Part shown: positions 17,322 through 26,222 of the stretch, one piece after another | Layout of the letters: the number at the start of each line of letters is the position of its first letter | How positions within the stretch are numbered: position 1 is the first letter of the stretch | Assembly: GCA_938083505.1 (NCBI GenBank) | Contig: CALKCF010000006.1 | Location: 119,047-183,046, forward strand | Length of the DNA: 64,000 nt | Direction of reading: 5' to 3' | Source of the DNA: an uncultured archaeon | GTDB lineage: Archaea > Thermoproteota > Nitrososphaeria_A > Caldarchaeales > Wolframiiraptoraceae | Made by a program: the position numbers and the translations under genes | The notes under the pieces: generated by a model | What the model was told of the DNA's origin: nothing | The model's database searches: none | What the model saw: only the letters and a program-made list of their open reading frames with translations

Positions 17322-20300
17322 TTAGCTTATCTTTTTGATCTCCTCGTAGACATCTTTTAGCATATCCTCATAGTTGGTCGCCCTTCTTTCAACATCATCC
17401 ATCATCTTAAGCAGAAGCCTAGTCCTCTCTTCAGAGACAAAACTACCATAATTCTTCTCTAAAAATTCAAAGACCTTGCGTCCAACAATTGTTGGAAGCA
17501 GCAGGCGCTTCTTTTCTATAACGTACTTCCTCCGAAAAAGTTTATCAATTATGGTTGCGTACGTGGAGGGCCTACCGATTGCTTTCTCCTTCATGAGCCT
17601 TATTATATCGGCCTGCGTGTATGGGTAAGCGAAAGGTACTACCCGGTATTCTAACTCAACATCGTGGACACCTTCCGGAAGTTCCTTTTCAATAACTATA
17701 CTTCTATAGAGCTCTAAAGCCCTTCCTTTTGCTTCGACTATCCTCTCAACTACCTTTTCCTTATCCAAGAACTTCACTAAGTATTTTTTGACCTTGACTT
17801 CAAACTCACGGCATTGACTTGCCATGAAACGCCTGAAGATTAGGTCATAAAGAGCGAAATGATCAGCCATCATTCCCTCAGCCGGTATGACTTCTTCATA
17901 GATCATCCTTTGGAGTGTAAACCTGTCCCAATGTCTCGTTGGCCTTATGCATTCATGGGCGCCCATAGCCATGGACGGACGCCTGCCTACAAAATCCTTA
18001 CCGAGAAATTCCTTTGCAATCCTTAACCCGACATCACTTACGTATGTTGAATCCGTTCTATGATAAGTGATCATACCGTTCTCGAAAAGGTCCTGGGCCA
18101 ATTTCATTGCAACATCAGAGCTCAGATGCAATATACGGTTAACATCCTTCAACATCTCATCCGTTGTATAGGGCGGGGGTGGTAAGCGCTTTTCCCACTT
18201 CTCTTCTATCAGCGAAATTTCTACACGTAGCCGTTTCTGTTCACTTTCCAGCTCTTCAAAGGTTAAGCCTAATTGCTGAGCGTAAGCAACCTTCTTTTTC
18301 TTCTTAAATTCATCCATGCGCTGGATAACCCACCCCAGAACAGGTGTCTGAACCCTGCCTGCGGATAAGTTATAATCCCCAAAATGTTTCCAGAGAATCT
18401 GTGAAAGGACGAACCCTATCCATCTGTCCTCTATCCTTCGAAGTATTTGGGCCTTCACCAGATCCTCGTTAACATCCCTTAAGTTTGAAAGGGCTCTCAT
18501 TATCGTCATAGGTGTTACTTCATGGAACTCGATACGCTTTAACTCAGCTAACCCACTCAATATGTTTTTCAGGTCCCAAGCGATCTTCTCACCTTCAGCA
18601 TCCGGGTCTGTACCTATAATGACGAGCCCTGTTTGGTAAGCAAGGTTTCTGATACTCTCTATCCTTCCTGCCGAATCATCTATATCGTCATATCCACACG
18701 TCGGACACCTATCCTGTTTGTTGGTAAATTGGTAGCCGCACCGTCTACACCGCTTTATTGTTGCGTATATTGGTATAAAGTTGTCGTTAACCTGAACCCC
18801 ATGAAAACCTCTATTTGTAACTAAATCGACCATGTGACCTAAGCATGCGGTTATGGATAGCACGTAATTTTGGGTTGCAACCTCATATACAACTAAATTA
18901 TCAATAACTCTGATACTTGGACGTCCAAAAAACCTGGAGATTATTCTCGCTTTTGTCGGGCTTTCAACAATGAACAATGCAGGTTTTATCGTTTCAACAG
19001 CACGATTCCCAGGCATTCTTGTCTTGTCGATCTCTTTCTTTAGCGATTCAAAGTCGGATTCGTTAAAAGCCTTAAACACTATATCATAATATTTTGCTCT
19101 TTTGATGAATGCGTTAAGTATTTCTTCGTCTTTTTCTAATAAAAACGATGCACCTTTTGTCAGACCGTTAATGGTCAGCCTTGATGACCTTCCAGAACCT
19201 TGGATGTAAGTTTTAACATCCGGAAGCACTATCTCATTTTCTTTTACGACGAAGTCCTCAGGTTTTCTCCTTTGTAAAATTTCGTTTATCAGCTTTTTTA
19301 TTTCTTCTAATTTTTCCGGATGTCTATCCAAACTAAGTATCAACGGAAGGTTTCTCCGTATGGACTCCTCCTGCAAACTTAAGGCCAGCGCCTTTATCAG
19401 CTTAGGTGTTAGAGTTTCATATCTAAATCTTAAGACAGGGGCACCTATGAAGATAACATACCTTATTTTCTGGGGAAGGTCCAACCCCCTAACAAGCAGG
19501 CCATAATAATACGATGTTCCAATCAAATGGTCAACCTTACCCTCACAAAAAAGCTCATAGTCCTCCTTTCTTCCAGCCAATACAAGCCCGATCCTAAATT
19601 CATTCTTCAATACTTTATAATACCTTTCAGCTTCCTCGCTATTTCGGGTATAAATTATGCACCCCTTACCCATTATTCTTAGAATCTCCTTTACTTTTTC
19701 CAACCCCTCCGATTTTGAGTAAAAATCCTCAATGTTTCTAACCGTGAAGAAAGATGAGCCGACATCGAAATTTAATAGTTTTCTAAACAATATCGTAGCC
19801 TTGCCTTTACTCGTGGTCGCCGTAGAGACCAGCAAAACACCTTTCGGTTTGCCGGTCCATTCTCCATCAACCTTACTAAAACCTAGAAGATGCAATACCC
19901 TCTCCACGTTTTTGGAAGTTTTTAGGATTGCGTCTACATCGTCAACAAATATTAATTCGAAATGAAAATTTTTAAGTTTCTCAAACCTCTTGGAAAGAAA
20001 AGCCGCAGTCGTTATGAGTACATTAAAGTCACCGTTCTTAAGAACTTCTTCAAACTTCTCCTTTTCTTTTTTCTTAATTTTCTCGTGATAAAAAGCTAAG
20101 GTTATGTCTCCCTTCTCATTCATGCCCGCATTTTTACCTATCCTTGAGCAAAAGTTTCTTAATTCGTCAACGCACTGCTCGACCAAAATTGTCGTGGGGA
20201 CTATAATGTAGCTTTTCTTTCCCTTTAATGCTAAGAATAGCGAAGCGATCAATCCAAAGGTAGTTTTTCCAATTCCTGTAGGAGCTACAACAGTAAAGCT

Positions 20301-20516
20301 CTCATCCCTGACGAGCCTTTTTATCCAAAGCTTCTGCACTTCTCTAGGTTCACCCAGTATTTCTCTGAACAAGTTTTCAAGTTCTGTTTCTTCCGTGACA
20401 CGCATCGCTAAGCTGAAGGGAACATTTTTAATGTTACACTTTGTTTCGGAAATCTCTTCCGCGGATACATCTTTTTTGCATACGATGCACAAGTCTTCGT
20501 ATATTACTGGTATCAC
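17322..20516 (-). CDS. rgy: Reverse gyrase
   Basis: ATP-dependent positive supercoiling enzyme, the hallmark protein of hyperthermophiles. The N-terminal SF2 helicase module carries Walker A APTGIGKTT, the motif II variant VDDVDA and motif VI GSGRSSRL. From about residue 530 the topoisomerase IA module starts with the Toprim strand FIVESPTKARII, a zinc finger CRRC...CPTC, TDPDAEGEKIAWD and the active-site Tyr in ITYHRTDSTYV. At 1064 residues it is compact. The N-terminal zinc finger has one CxxC pair plus a lone Cys instead of four ligands. Start is GTG, giving MIPVIYEDLC, the family N-terminus. Confidence 0.97.
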   Translation of the reverse strand: MIPVIYEDLCIVCKKDVSAEEISETKCNIKNVPFSLAMRVTEETELENLFREILGEPREVQKLWIKRLVRDESFTVVAPTGIGKTTFGLIASLFLALKGKKSYIIVPTTILVEQCVDELRNFCSRIGKNAGMNEKGDITLAFYHEKIKKKEKEKFEEVLKNGDFNVLITTAAFLSKRFEKLKNFHFELIFVDDVDAILKTSKNVERVLHLLGFSKVDGEWTGKPKGVLLVSTATTSKGKATILFRKLLNFDVGSSFFTVRNIEDFYSKSEGLEKVKEILRIMGKGCIIYTRNSEEAERYYKVLKNEFRIGLVLAGRKEDYELFCEGKVDHLIGTSYYYGLLVRGLDLPQKIRYVIFIGAPVLRFRYETLTPKLIKALALSLQEESIRRNLPLILSLDRHPEKLEEIKKLINEILQRRKPEDFVVKENEIVLPDVKTYIQGSGRSSRLTINGLTKGASFLLEKDEEILNAFIKRAKYYDIVFKAFNESDFESLKKEIDKTRMPGNRAVETIKPALFIVESPTKARIISRFFGRPSIRVIDNLVVYEVATQNYVLSITACLGHMVDLVTNRGFHGVQVNDNFIPIYATIKRCRRCGYQFTNKQDRCPTCGYDDIDDSAGRIESIRNLAYQTGLVIIGTDPDAEGEKIAWDLKNILSGLAELKRIEFHEVTPMTIMRALSNLRDVNEDLVKAQILRRIEDRWIGFVLSQILWKHFGDYNLSAGRVQTPVLGWVIQRMDEFKKKKKVAYAQQLGLTFEELESEQKRLRVEISLIEEKWEKRLPPPPYTTDEMLKDVNRILHLSSDVAMKLAQDLFENGMITYHRTDSTYVSDVGLRIAKEFLGKDFVGRRPSMAMGAHECIRPTRHWDRFTLQRMIYEEVIPAEGMMADHFALYDLIFRRFMASQCREFEVKVKKYLVKFLDKEKVVERIVEAKGRALELYRSIVIEKELPEGVHDVELEYRVVPFAYPYTQADIIRLMKEKAIGRPSTYATIIDKLFRRKYVIEKKRLLLPTIVGRKVFEFLEKNYGSFVSEERTRLLLKMMDDVERRATNYEDMLKDVYEEIKKIS

Positions 20517-20649
20517 TCTTTATCCCCACAAAAATCCTCCTTATGGTAATCAATCTCACCTAAATTTTTACTTTTGGTTTATTGCTTAGCGTAAAAAATT
20601 AAAGAAATTTAATATTTAACAAGATTTAAAGATTAAACTTAGACACGTC

Positions 20650-21291
20650 TTGCTTGAATTTGTAATAATTCCGGTTAAAAAATTAGCAGATGGAAAATCA
20701 AGACTTAAAAGCCTACTCACCCAAGAGCAACGTAAACATCTTATTCTCAAGATGCTTGAGTCGGTCGTTGACGCTTGTATCGAGGCTGGTTTAGATAAGG
20801 CATATGTGATTGGAAGCGATCCTGAGGTGGAGGAGCTGACTAAGCAGAGGGGGTTGTCTTTCATACCTGACGTATGGTGTGAACTTAACAAATCCCTTGA
20901 AGGTGTTGTTAGCATACTTTGTCCAAAGCACAAAGGAGGCTTTGTCATACTTCCATGCGACCTTCCGTTGCTCTTACCCGAAGATGTGAAAATTATAGGA
21001 AGACTATTGGAGTACAACGACGTCGTAATTTCTCCTGCCTTTGGATTGAGAGGTACAAATGCCCTAGCGATGAAAGAGGCGCACATTGTTAAAACACAGT
21101 TCGGGGCTTCGAGCTTCCCTAAACACGTATCGTCAGCAAGAGCATGCGGTAAGAGAGTGGCAATATATGCGTCGCTAGGAGTATGCCTTGACATTGACTT
21201 ACCTAAAGACCTAAAAATGCTTACCAAGCTACTAAGATCAGGCCATAAAGGCATCGAGAGGTTAAAAAGTTTAGATTATTTGCGCTTATAA
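20650..21291 (+). CDS. cofC: CofC, 2-phospholactate/phosphoenolpyruvate guanylyltransferase
   Basis: Activates the three-carbon phosphoacid with GTP for CofD. The N-terminus FVIIPVKKLADGKSRLKSLL is the CofC nucleotide-binding signature; GFVILPCDLPLLLPED and SPAFGLRGTNALAM follow. Start is TTG. It is divergent from reverse gyrase, and its last 16 bp overlap the convergent beta-propeller gene. Together with cofD and the nitroreductase it supplies most of the visible F420 pathway; cofE, cofG and cofH are not in this window. Confidence 0.94.
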   Translation: MLEFVIIPVKKLADGKSRLKSLLTQEQRKHLILKMLESVVDACIEAGLDKAYVIGSDPEVEELTKQRGLSFIPDVWCELNKSLEGVVSILCPKHKGGFVILPCDLPLLLPEDVKIIGRLLEYNDVVISPAFGLRGTNALAMKEAHIVKTQFGASSFPKHVSSARACGKRVAIYASLGVCLDIDLPKDLKMLTKLLRSGHKGIERLKSLDYLRL

Positions 21292-22655
21292 GGTTTTTTT
21301 CTCCTCTTGAGAAGATAAAAAACTGCAAGCACCACCGGTATAAGTAGCAACAATTCTGAGATAAGTATGTAGGTCTCTAAACCGACTTTCTGTGCTTCAC
21401 CTTTTTCTAGCTCGATATTAGTTATGATGTAGTCCTTTATTGTTATGTTTCCGACACGAAAGTAAACAACATTACCTACCTCGTCGGACGCAGCAACCTT
21501 TACTCTAGCTACTCCGTCCTTGATTTTTATGCTTTCATCGACAGCGTACCTATTACCTTGGAGTGGTCTGATCTCTGAGGTGGAATTCAGTAAGAGTTTT
21601 CCGTCCATGTAGTACTCCACGATCGCGACGACGTATCTTAGATCACCCTCTCTATCCTCAACTTCAGCAAAAATTCTAAAATCTTTATTGCTTAATTTCT
21701 CGAGCCATGCTGTTCCTATCGTTGGTGGTCTAGAAATTGTTATAACACCTATAGTGTTTCTCGTAATATCAATAAACCAAAATGTGTTTTCTGGACCTTT
21801 CGTAGGATGCCATGGTGAGGTAAGACCTAAACTTATTTCATCCACCTTTCCGTCAAAAACTTCACCCACTGAGTTTCTTGGTCTGGAGAAATAAACGACG
21901 GAGCCATAATCAGTTGAAAGGAGGGGTGGAGCTACAACCGTACCAACAGGCAGAGCTATCTTCTCGGCCAGCCTTAGGTCCCTTGTTATACGGATTAAAT
22001 AACCTTCGACAGTTACTGCCCAGACACCACCATTCTTCGCTGGCGCCACAAGGTAAGTTTGGTTCCCAACCTCGTACGTTTTAACAGAGCCTGATACTGT
22101 GTCAACAAGTAGTAATTTCCTGTAGGAATCATCTATAACCCATAGCCCTGTATCAGATTCAGCAATGACACCTTCGCCCATGGCAACGTTCAAGTTAAAC
22201 TCTTTTAACACCTTCATCTCAAATGGTGAGAAAAGCACGACTTGAGAAATGCTAGGAAGGGTGAGCCATATGCCCTTTTTTGTTTGGTACATGTCCACAA
22301 TGTCCGCCTTAAACTCAAACGTCTTTAACTCAAACGTCTTTGAATCTATTATGGCAACAGACTTTGCACCGCTAAGGGCCACGATGACTACATCTTCGTA
22401 ATACAAAATCTTAGACGGTAGAGCCGAAAGATTCACCACTATAATTTCGCCGCTCTTCGGCATTAACATAACAACCCCCATCCTCGACGGTAGTGACAGC
22501 CAGATTCTTTCCTGACTTTCGACCGCCATATGTGTAGGTAGATCCCCTCTAAGGGGAAAAACGTAGTAGTCTAAAACCTTGATTGACATCGCTGGCTGAA
22601 CCGTTAAAAGAAGTAAAAGGGCCAAAACGGTTATTAACGCTACTTTTACTTTCAT
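21276..22655 (-). CDS. Secreted or cell-surface beta-propeller protein with C-terminal anchor
   Basis: An N-terminal signal peptide (LITVLALLLLLTVQPAMS) is followed by about 300 residues of repeating blade-like strands (WLSLPSRMGVVMLMP, WLTLPSISQVVLF, LWVIDDSYRKLLLV), which resemble virginiamycin-B-lyase-like propellers. An Ig-like segment follows, then a C-terminal transmembrane helix and a basic KRRKKPYKRK tail. The topology is outside-facing, membrane anchored. No catalytic residues can be named, so binding or surface structure is as likely as enzyme activity. Confidence 0.75.
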   Translation of the reverse strand: MKVKVALITVLALLLLLTVQPAMSIKVLDYYVFPLRGDLPTHMAVESQERIWLSLPSRMGVVMLMPKSGEIIVVNLSALPSKILYYEDVVIVALSGAKSVAIIDSKTFELKTFEFKADIVDMYQTKKGIWLTLPSISQVVLFSPFEMKVLKEFNLNVAMGEGVIAESDTGLWVIDDSYRKLLLVDTVSGSVKTYEVGNQTYLVAPAKNGGVWAVTVEGYLIRITRDLRLAEKIALPVGTVVAPPLLSTDYGSVVYFSRPRNSVGEVFDGKVDEISLGLTSPWHPTKGPENTFWFIDITRNTIGVITISRPPTIGTAWLEKLSNKDFRIFAEVEDREGDLRYVVAIVEYYMDGKLLLNSTSEIRPLQGNRYAVDESIKIKDGVARVKVAASDEVGNVVYFRVGNITIKDYIITNIELEKGEAQKVGLETYILISELLLLIPVVLAVFYLLKRRKKPYKRK

Positions 22656-22740
22656 CGCACAACCTACTATCCGTGTACACTTATACTTATATCATAATTA
22701 ATAAAATATTAATCTTCGTGTTAATGCTTTTCTTTATAAT

Positions 22741-24123
22741 ATGATGGGAGAGTTCATAAAGAACTTTGAGGAGCTACTCGTAGACTATTCGGAGCCTGAA
22801 AGGAAGCTCAGAGAAGATATGCTTAGCTCTGCAGAGGAAGCAATACGCGCCGTACAGCCCGGTGAGCTTCTGCGCAGGAAGCTCAAATTAAGGGGAAAGA
22901 TTTTAACAGTTGGCGATATAAAGGTCAGACTTGCAGATTTTGATGAGGTTGTCATCCTAGGAGCCGGTAAGGCCGTTCACACTATGTGTCGTTACGTCGA
23001 GCAGCTCTTAGGCGATAAGATAACGAGGGGGATTATAATAGTTCCACATAACGTCGCAAACGTTTACACAACTTCCTCTAAAATAAAGGTTAGGGGTGGC
23101 GGACACCCTGTCCCAGACAGAGAAGGGTATGAGGCTGCCAAAGAGCTTGTTGAGGTCGCGCAAAGCACTGGACCAAAGAGTTTAGCACTAGTGCTCATTT
23201 CAGGTGGTGGTTCAGCTCTTATGCCTTTACCGGCGGAGCCTGTAACCTTGGAAGATAAAATAGAGATTACGAGGATGCTTCTGAAGTCTGGTGCGACGAT
23301 CGAGGAGATGAATGTTGTTAGGAAACACCTTTCCATGGTAAAGGGCGGATGGCTTGCACGATATCTTTCGAAGGCAAAAACTATATCGCTTATACTATCC
23401 GATGTTGTTGGGGACAAGTTGGAGATAATTGCTTCAGGACCTACATCGCCAGACCCGAGTACATATGCCGATGCTATATCAATTTTGAAAAAGTACGGTA
23501 TTTGGGATTCTTCACCATCGAGTGTAAGGACCAGATTAGAACGTGGTATGAACGGCGAGGTGCCTGAAACACCAAAGCCGAACGATGCGGCGTTTCTAAA
23601 CGTACACAACGTAATTATAGGCGGTTGCTCAGATGCATGTAATGCAGCCTTTTATAAGCTAATGAAGTTAGGTTATAACGCGATTTACTTAACGCACAGA
23701 CTCGAAGGTGAGGCCCGTTACGTCGGCCAAATGTTAGCTAGGTTCATAGCCGATATGAGGTACAAAAAGACAAAGAGACCAATCTTACTAGTGTTAGGTG
23801 GTGAAACTACAGTAACTGTGAAAGGAAAAGGGGTCGGTGGTAGAAATCAGGAGTTAGCGCTATCTGTAGCCATCGAGTTGGATAATTTAAAAGGTTGGGC
23901 ATGTCTAGCCATAGGGACGGATGGGCTTGATGGGCCAACTGATGCTGCTGGTGCCATAACCGACTGCTGGACGTGCGACAAAGGTAGGAAGGCTGGGTAC
24001 GATGCAAAAGCATTTCTAGAAGACAATGATTCATACACGTTCTTGAAGAAGGTATCATCCTTAATCTTTACCGGCCCTACGGGCACTAACGTCGGTGATC
24101 TCATCATTCTAGGAAAGCTATGA
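22741..24123 (+). CDS. Glycerate 2-kinase (MOFRL family)
   Basis: Phosphorylates glycerate to 2-phosphoglycerate, as in the non-phosphorylated branch of archaeal Entner-Doudoroff metabolism. The glycine-rich ISGGGSALMPLPAEPVTLEDK, the VRKHLSMVKGGWLA segment and the C-terminal MOFRL region GTDGLDGPTDAAGAITD are all present. The 460 residues match class II archaeal glycerate kinases. Two adjacent ATG codons (22741, 22744) can start it. It is divergent from the beta-propeller gene. Confidence 0.94.
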   Translation: MMGEFIKNFEELLVDYSEPERKLREDMLSSAEEAIRAVQPGELLRRKLKLRGKILTVGDIKVRLADFDEVVILGAGKAVHTMCRYVEQLLGDKITRGIIIVPHNVANVYTTSSKIKVRGGGHPVPDREGYEAAKELVEVAQSTGPKSLALVLISGGGSALMPLPAEPVTLEDKIEITRMLLKSGATIEEMNVVRKHLSMVKGGWLARYLSKAKTISLILSDVVGDKLEIIASGPTSPDPSTYADAISILKKYGIWDSSPSSVRTRLERGMNGEVPETPKPNDAAFLNVHNVIIGGCSDACNAAFYKLMKLGYNAIYLTHRLEGEARYVGQMLARFIADMRYKKTKRPILLVLGGETTVTVKGKGVGGRNQELALSVAIELDNLKGWACLAIGTDGLDGPTDAAGAITDCWTCDKGRKAGYDAKAFLEDNDSYTFLKKVSSLIFTGPTGTNVGDLIILGKL

Positions 24124-24267
24124 TGGATTAAGAATCCGAGATATCCGCATATTTTTAAAGAAATACGCAAAAAATGCCGTTCAGACTTCGCAATAACACT
24201 TTTTAATACCCTAGCTCTATTTAAATTATGGAAAATCAAATACCTTGCAAGAATTAAAAACGCAGAG

Positions 24268-24873
24268 ATGGGGAACATGCCATCACCTGTTAGAATGCTG
24301 AGTGCGATGTTTGTGGCGTTTGTGGTCATAGCACTGATGTCATTCGTTGAAAGCTTTTACAGTAGTGGTAGGGCTTATGAGTTGATTGCGATATTTAGCG
24401 TTGCAGTTTCAGCACTTTTAGTCAGCTTGATAGCACGATCTTTGATTATTAGTATGCTTAGTATGTGCATTGGCGGAGTTGCAGCCGTACTCTTCACGTC
24501 TTTAAATCAATATATTTTCGGTATTCAGCTCCAGCTTTGGAATCCGCTCGTAATGTTTGGAGTTTCGGATATAGTCGGGAGGTTATTACTAATCATCGTA
24601 GCGGTCGGCATTTCGGCTGGCATCACAAGCATCATAGGAGCCCCTATGCGTCCAAAAGAAGAGGCAAGGGTTCCTGTTGAGAAACTGGTGAAAGAGTTCA
24701 TCGATGTTGAAAAAAAGCCTGAAGTTACAGCCATATATTTACAGACAACAGAGGTTCTCAAGAAAGATAAAGAGACACTCATGGAGGTGGTACCATGTCC
24801 ACACTGCGGAAACGACATACCATCAGATGCTATTTTCTGTCCTTTATGTGGAAAAAAAGTTAAAGAGAGTTGA
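24268..24873 (+). CDS. Multi-TM membrane protein with C-terminal zinc ribbon
   Basis: No named family recognised. Four hydrophobic segments occupy about residues 8-125; a linker and a C-terminal zinc ribbon (CPHC...CPLC) complete 201 residues. Architecture matches the protein at 826-1509, although sequence similarity is not obvious by eye. It is followed 31 bp later by the metallo-beta-lactamase gene on the same strand, so they may be co-transcribed. Function unknown. Confidence 0.72.
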   Translation: MGNMPSPVRMLSAMFVAFVVIALMSFVESFYSSGRAYELIAIFSVAVSALLVSLIARSLIISMLSMCIGGVAAVLFTSLNQYIFGIQLQLWNPLVMFGVSDIVGRLLLIIVAVGISAGITSIIGAPMRPKEEARVPVEKLVKEFIDVEKKPEVTAIYLQTTEVLKKDKETLMEVVPCPHCGNDIPSDAIFCPLCGKKVKES

Positions 24874-24904
24874 AAACTACACCATTAATTACGGCGAGCT
24901 CTCC

Positions 24905-25816
24905 ATGATGATAAGGTTAGTGGCTGCTGACAGCATTGGAACGAGAAGCATGTGTACGTTTGTTGATACCGGAGACGTAAGCTTAGTGATAGATCCAGGA
25001 GCGGCACTCGGTCCTTGGAGGTACGGCCTCAGACCACACCCAAAGGAAGTCAAAAGGTTAGAAGAACATAAAGCTAAGATTGCTAGTTTAACATCAAAGG
25101 TCGACCTGGTGATAGTTACGCACTATCACTATGACCACATACCTAGACCTTATGAGGATATCTCATGGCTCAAGGGGAAAACGGTCGTAGTAAAAGACCC
25201 GGAGAACAACATAAACTTCAGCCAAAGGACAAGAGCCCATCTTTTTGTGGAACAGCTGCGTAAGGTCGGTTGCAAGATACTGGTTGCTGATAGAGGAAGT
25301 ATCAGAATCGGCACCACGTCGATAAAATTTTCAAAAGCAGTTCAGCACGGGAATTCTCCAAAGCTTGGGTATGTTATAGAAGTTTGCATAAGCACGGGTA
25401 GTGAGCGTTTGGTCCACACGTCCGACGTTGAAGGCCTGGTAGACGAGCAGCAACTTGACTTTATCATACAGAATAAGCCCGACATTGTAATATGCGACGG
25501 GCCCATGACATACATGCTCGGTAACAGGTTTACGGAGAATGATTTGGAAAAATCGATAAATAACCTAATGAGAATTATAGCTTCGTGTCGTCCAACCTTT
25601 TTAGTGCTCGACCACCATCTCATTAGAGACCTAAATTGGAGGGACAAGGTAAACAAACTTATCACATATGCTGATAGTTTCGGTACGTGTGTCTGTACCG
25701 CTGCGGCATTCTCTGGGTTAAGCTATGAGCCCTTGGAGGCTATGCGAAGAGAATTATATGAGTCTTTTCCTGTAAGTGCGGGCAGAAATTTTAAAACAGA
25801 CGAAGATTATGTTTAA
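24905..25816 (+). CDS. Metallo-beta-lactamase fold hydrolase (UPF0282-like)
   Basis: Zinc hydrolase fold of about 303 residues. The metal motif is THYHYDH (near residue 75), with later His and Asp ligands in QHGNSPKLGYVIE, HTSDVEGL and DHHLIRD. The pattern resembles the archaeal UPF0282 group of unknown substrate. The frame is open upstream to 24704, but that part overlaps the preceding gene in another frame. The ATG at 24905 (or 24908), giving MMIRLVAADS, is the sensible start. Confidence 0.85.
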   Translation: MMIRLVAADSIGTRSMCTFVDTGDVSLVIDPGAALGPWRYGLRPHPKEVKRLEEHKAKIASLTSKVDLVIVTHYHYDHIPRPYEDISWLKGKTVVVKDPENNINFSQRTRAHLFVEQLRKVGCKILVADRGSIRIGTTSIKFSKAVQHGNSPKLGYVIEVCISTGSERLVHTSDVEGLVDEQQLDFIIQNKPDIVICDGPMTYMLGNRFTENDLEKSINNLMRIIASCRPTFLVLDHHLIRDLNWRDKVNKLITYADSFGTCVCTAAAFSGLSYEPLEAMRRELYESFPVSAGRNFKTDEDYV

Positions 25817-25896
25817 CATCATGGCTTTTAGGGCAACAACTTCACTTTACCCTAGTAAAACATCAGTTTATAAGCGATAAGAGGCGGTTAAGGAGC

Positions 25897-26151
25897 TTAT
25901 TCCTTTTTCTCCTCTTCTGTTTTCGTCTTCGCAGTCAACTCCGGCAGGGGCTCAGGGACCGATGTGGTCGCAAGTGTATAACCTATCCACGCTAATATTA
26001 TAAGGATTATACCCACACCGAGAAAAGCCGTTATTTGTAGCGTCAAGAGCTGCCACGCTGGCGGCGACAGAAAGACAAGCCAGAAGTATAATATTAATAT
26101 TGCGATACTCATCACAAGTACGCAAACGCCTATTGCTCGGTCCTTGTTCAT
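25897..26151 (-). CDS. Small two-TM membrane protein
   Basis: 84 residues with two hydrophobic helices (about 8-28 and 35-58) and a charged, Pro/Glu/Lys-rich cytosolic tail. A GGTG element precedes the ATG at Shine-Dalgarno distance. It sits alone between the convergent metallo-beta-lactamase and divergent Lhr genes. Not recognised as a named family; coding status rests on the clean two-helix pattern and the ribosome-binding site. Confidence 0.6.
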   Translation of the reverse strand: MNKDRAIGVCVLVMSIAILILYFWLVFLSPPAWQLLTLQITAFLGVGIILIILAWIGYTLATTSVPEPLPELTAKTKTEEEKKE

Positions 26152-26222
26152 ACAGCACCAATTTTACGGGAGTGGATTTAAATTTATCGGTAGAGGAGGT
26201 CATAATAAGAGGGGTAGAGTAA

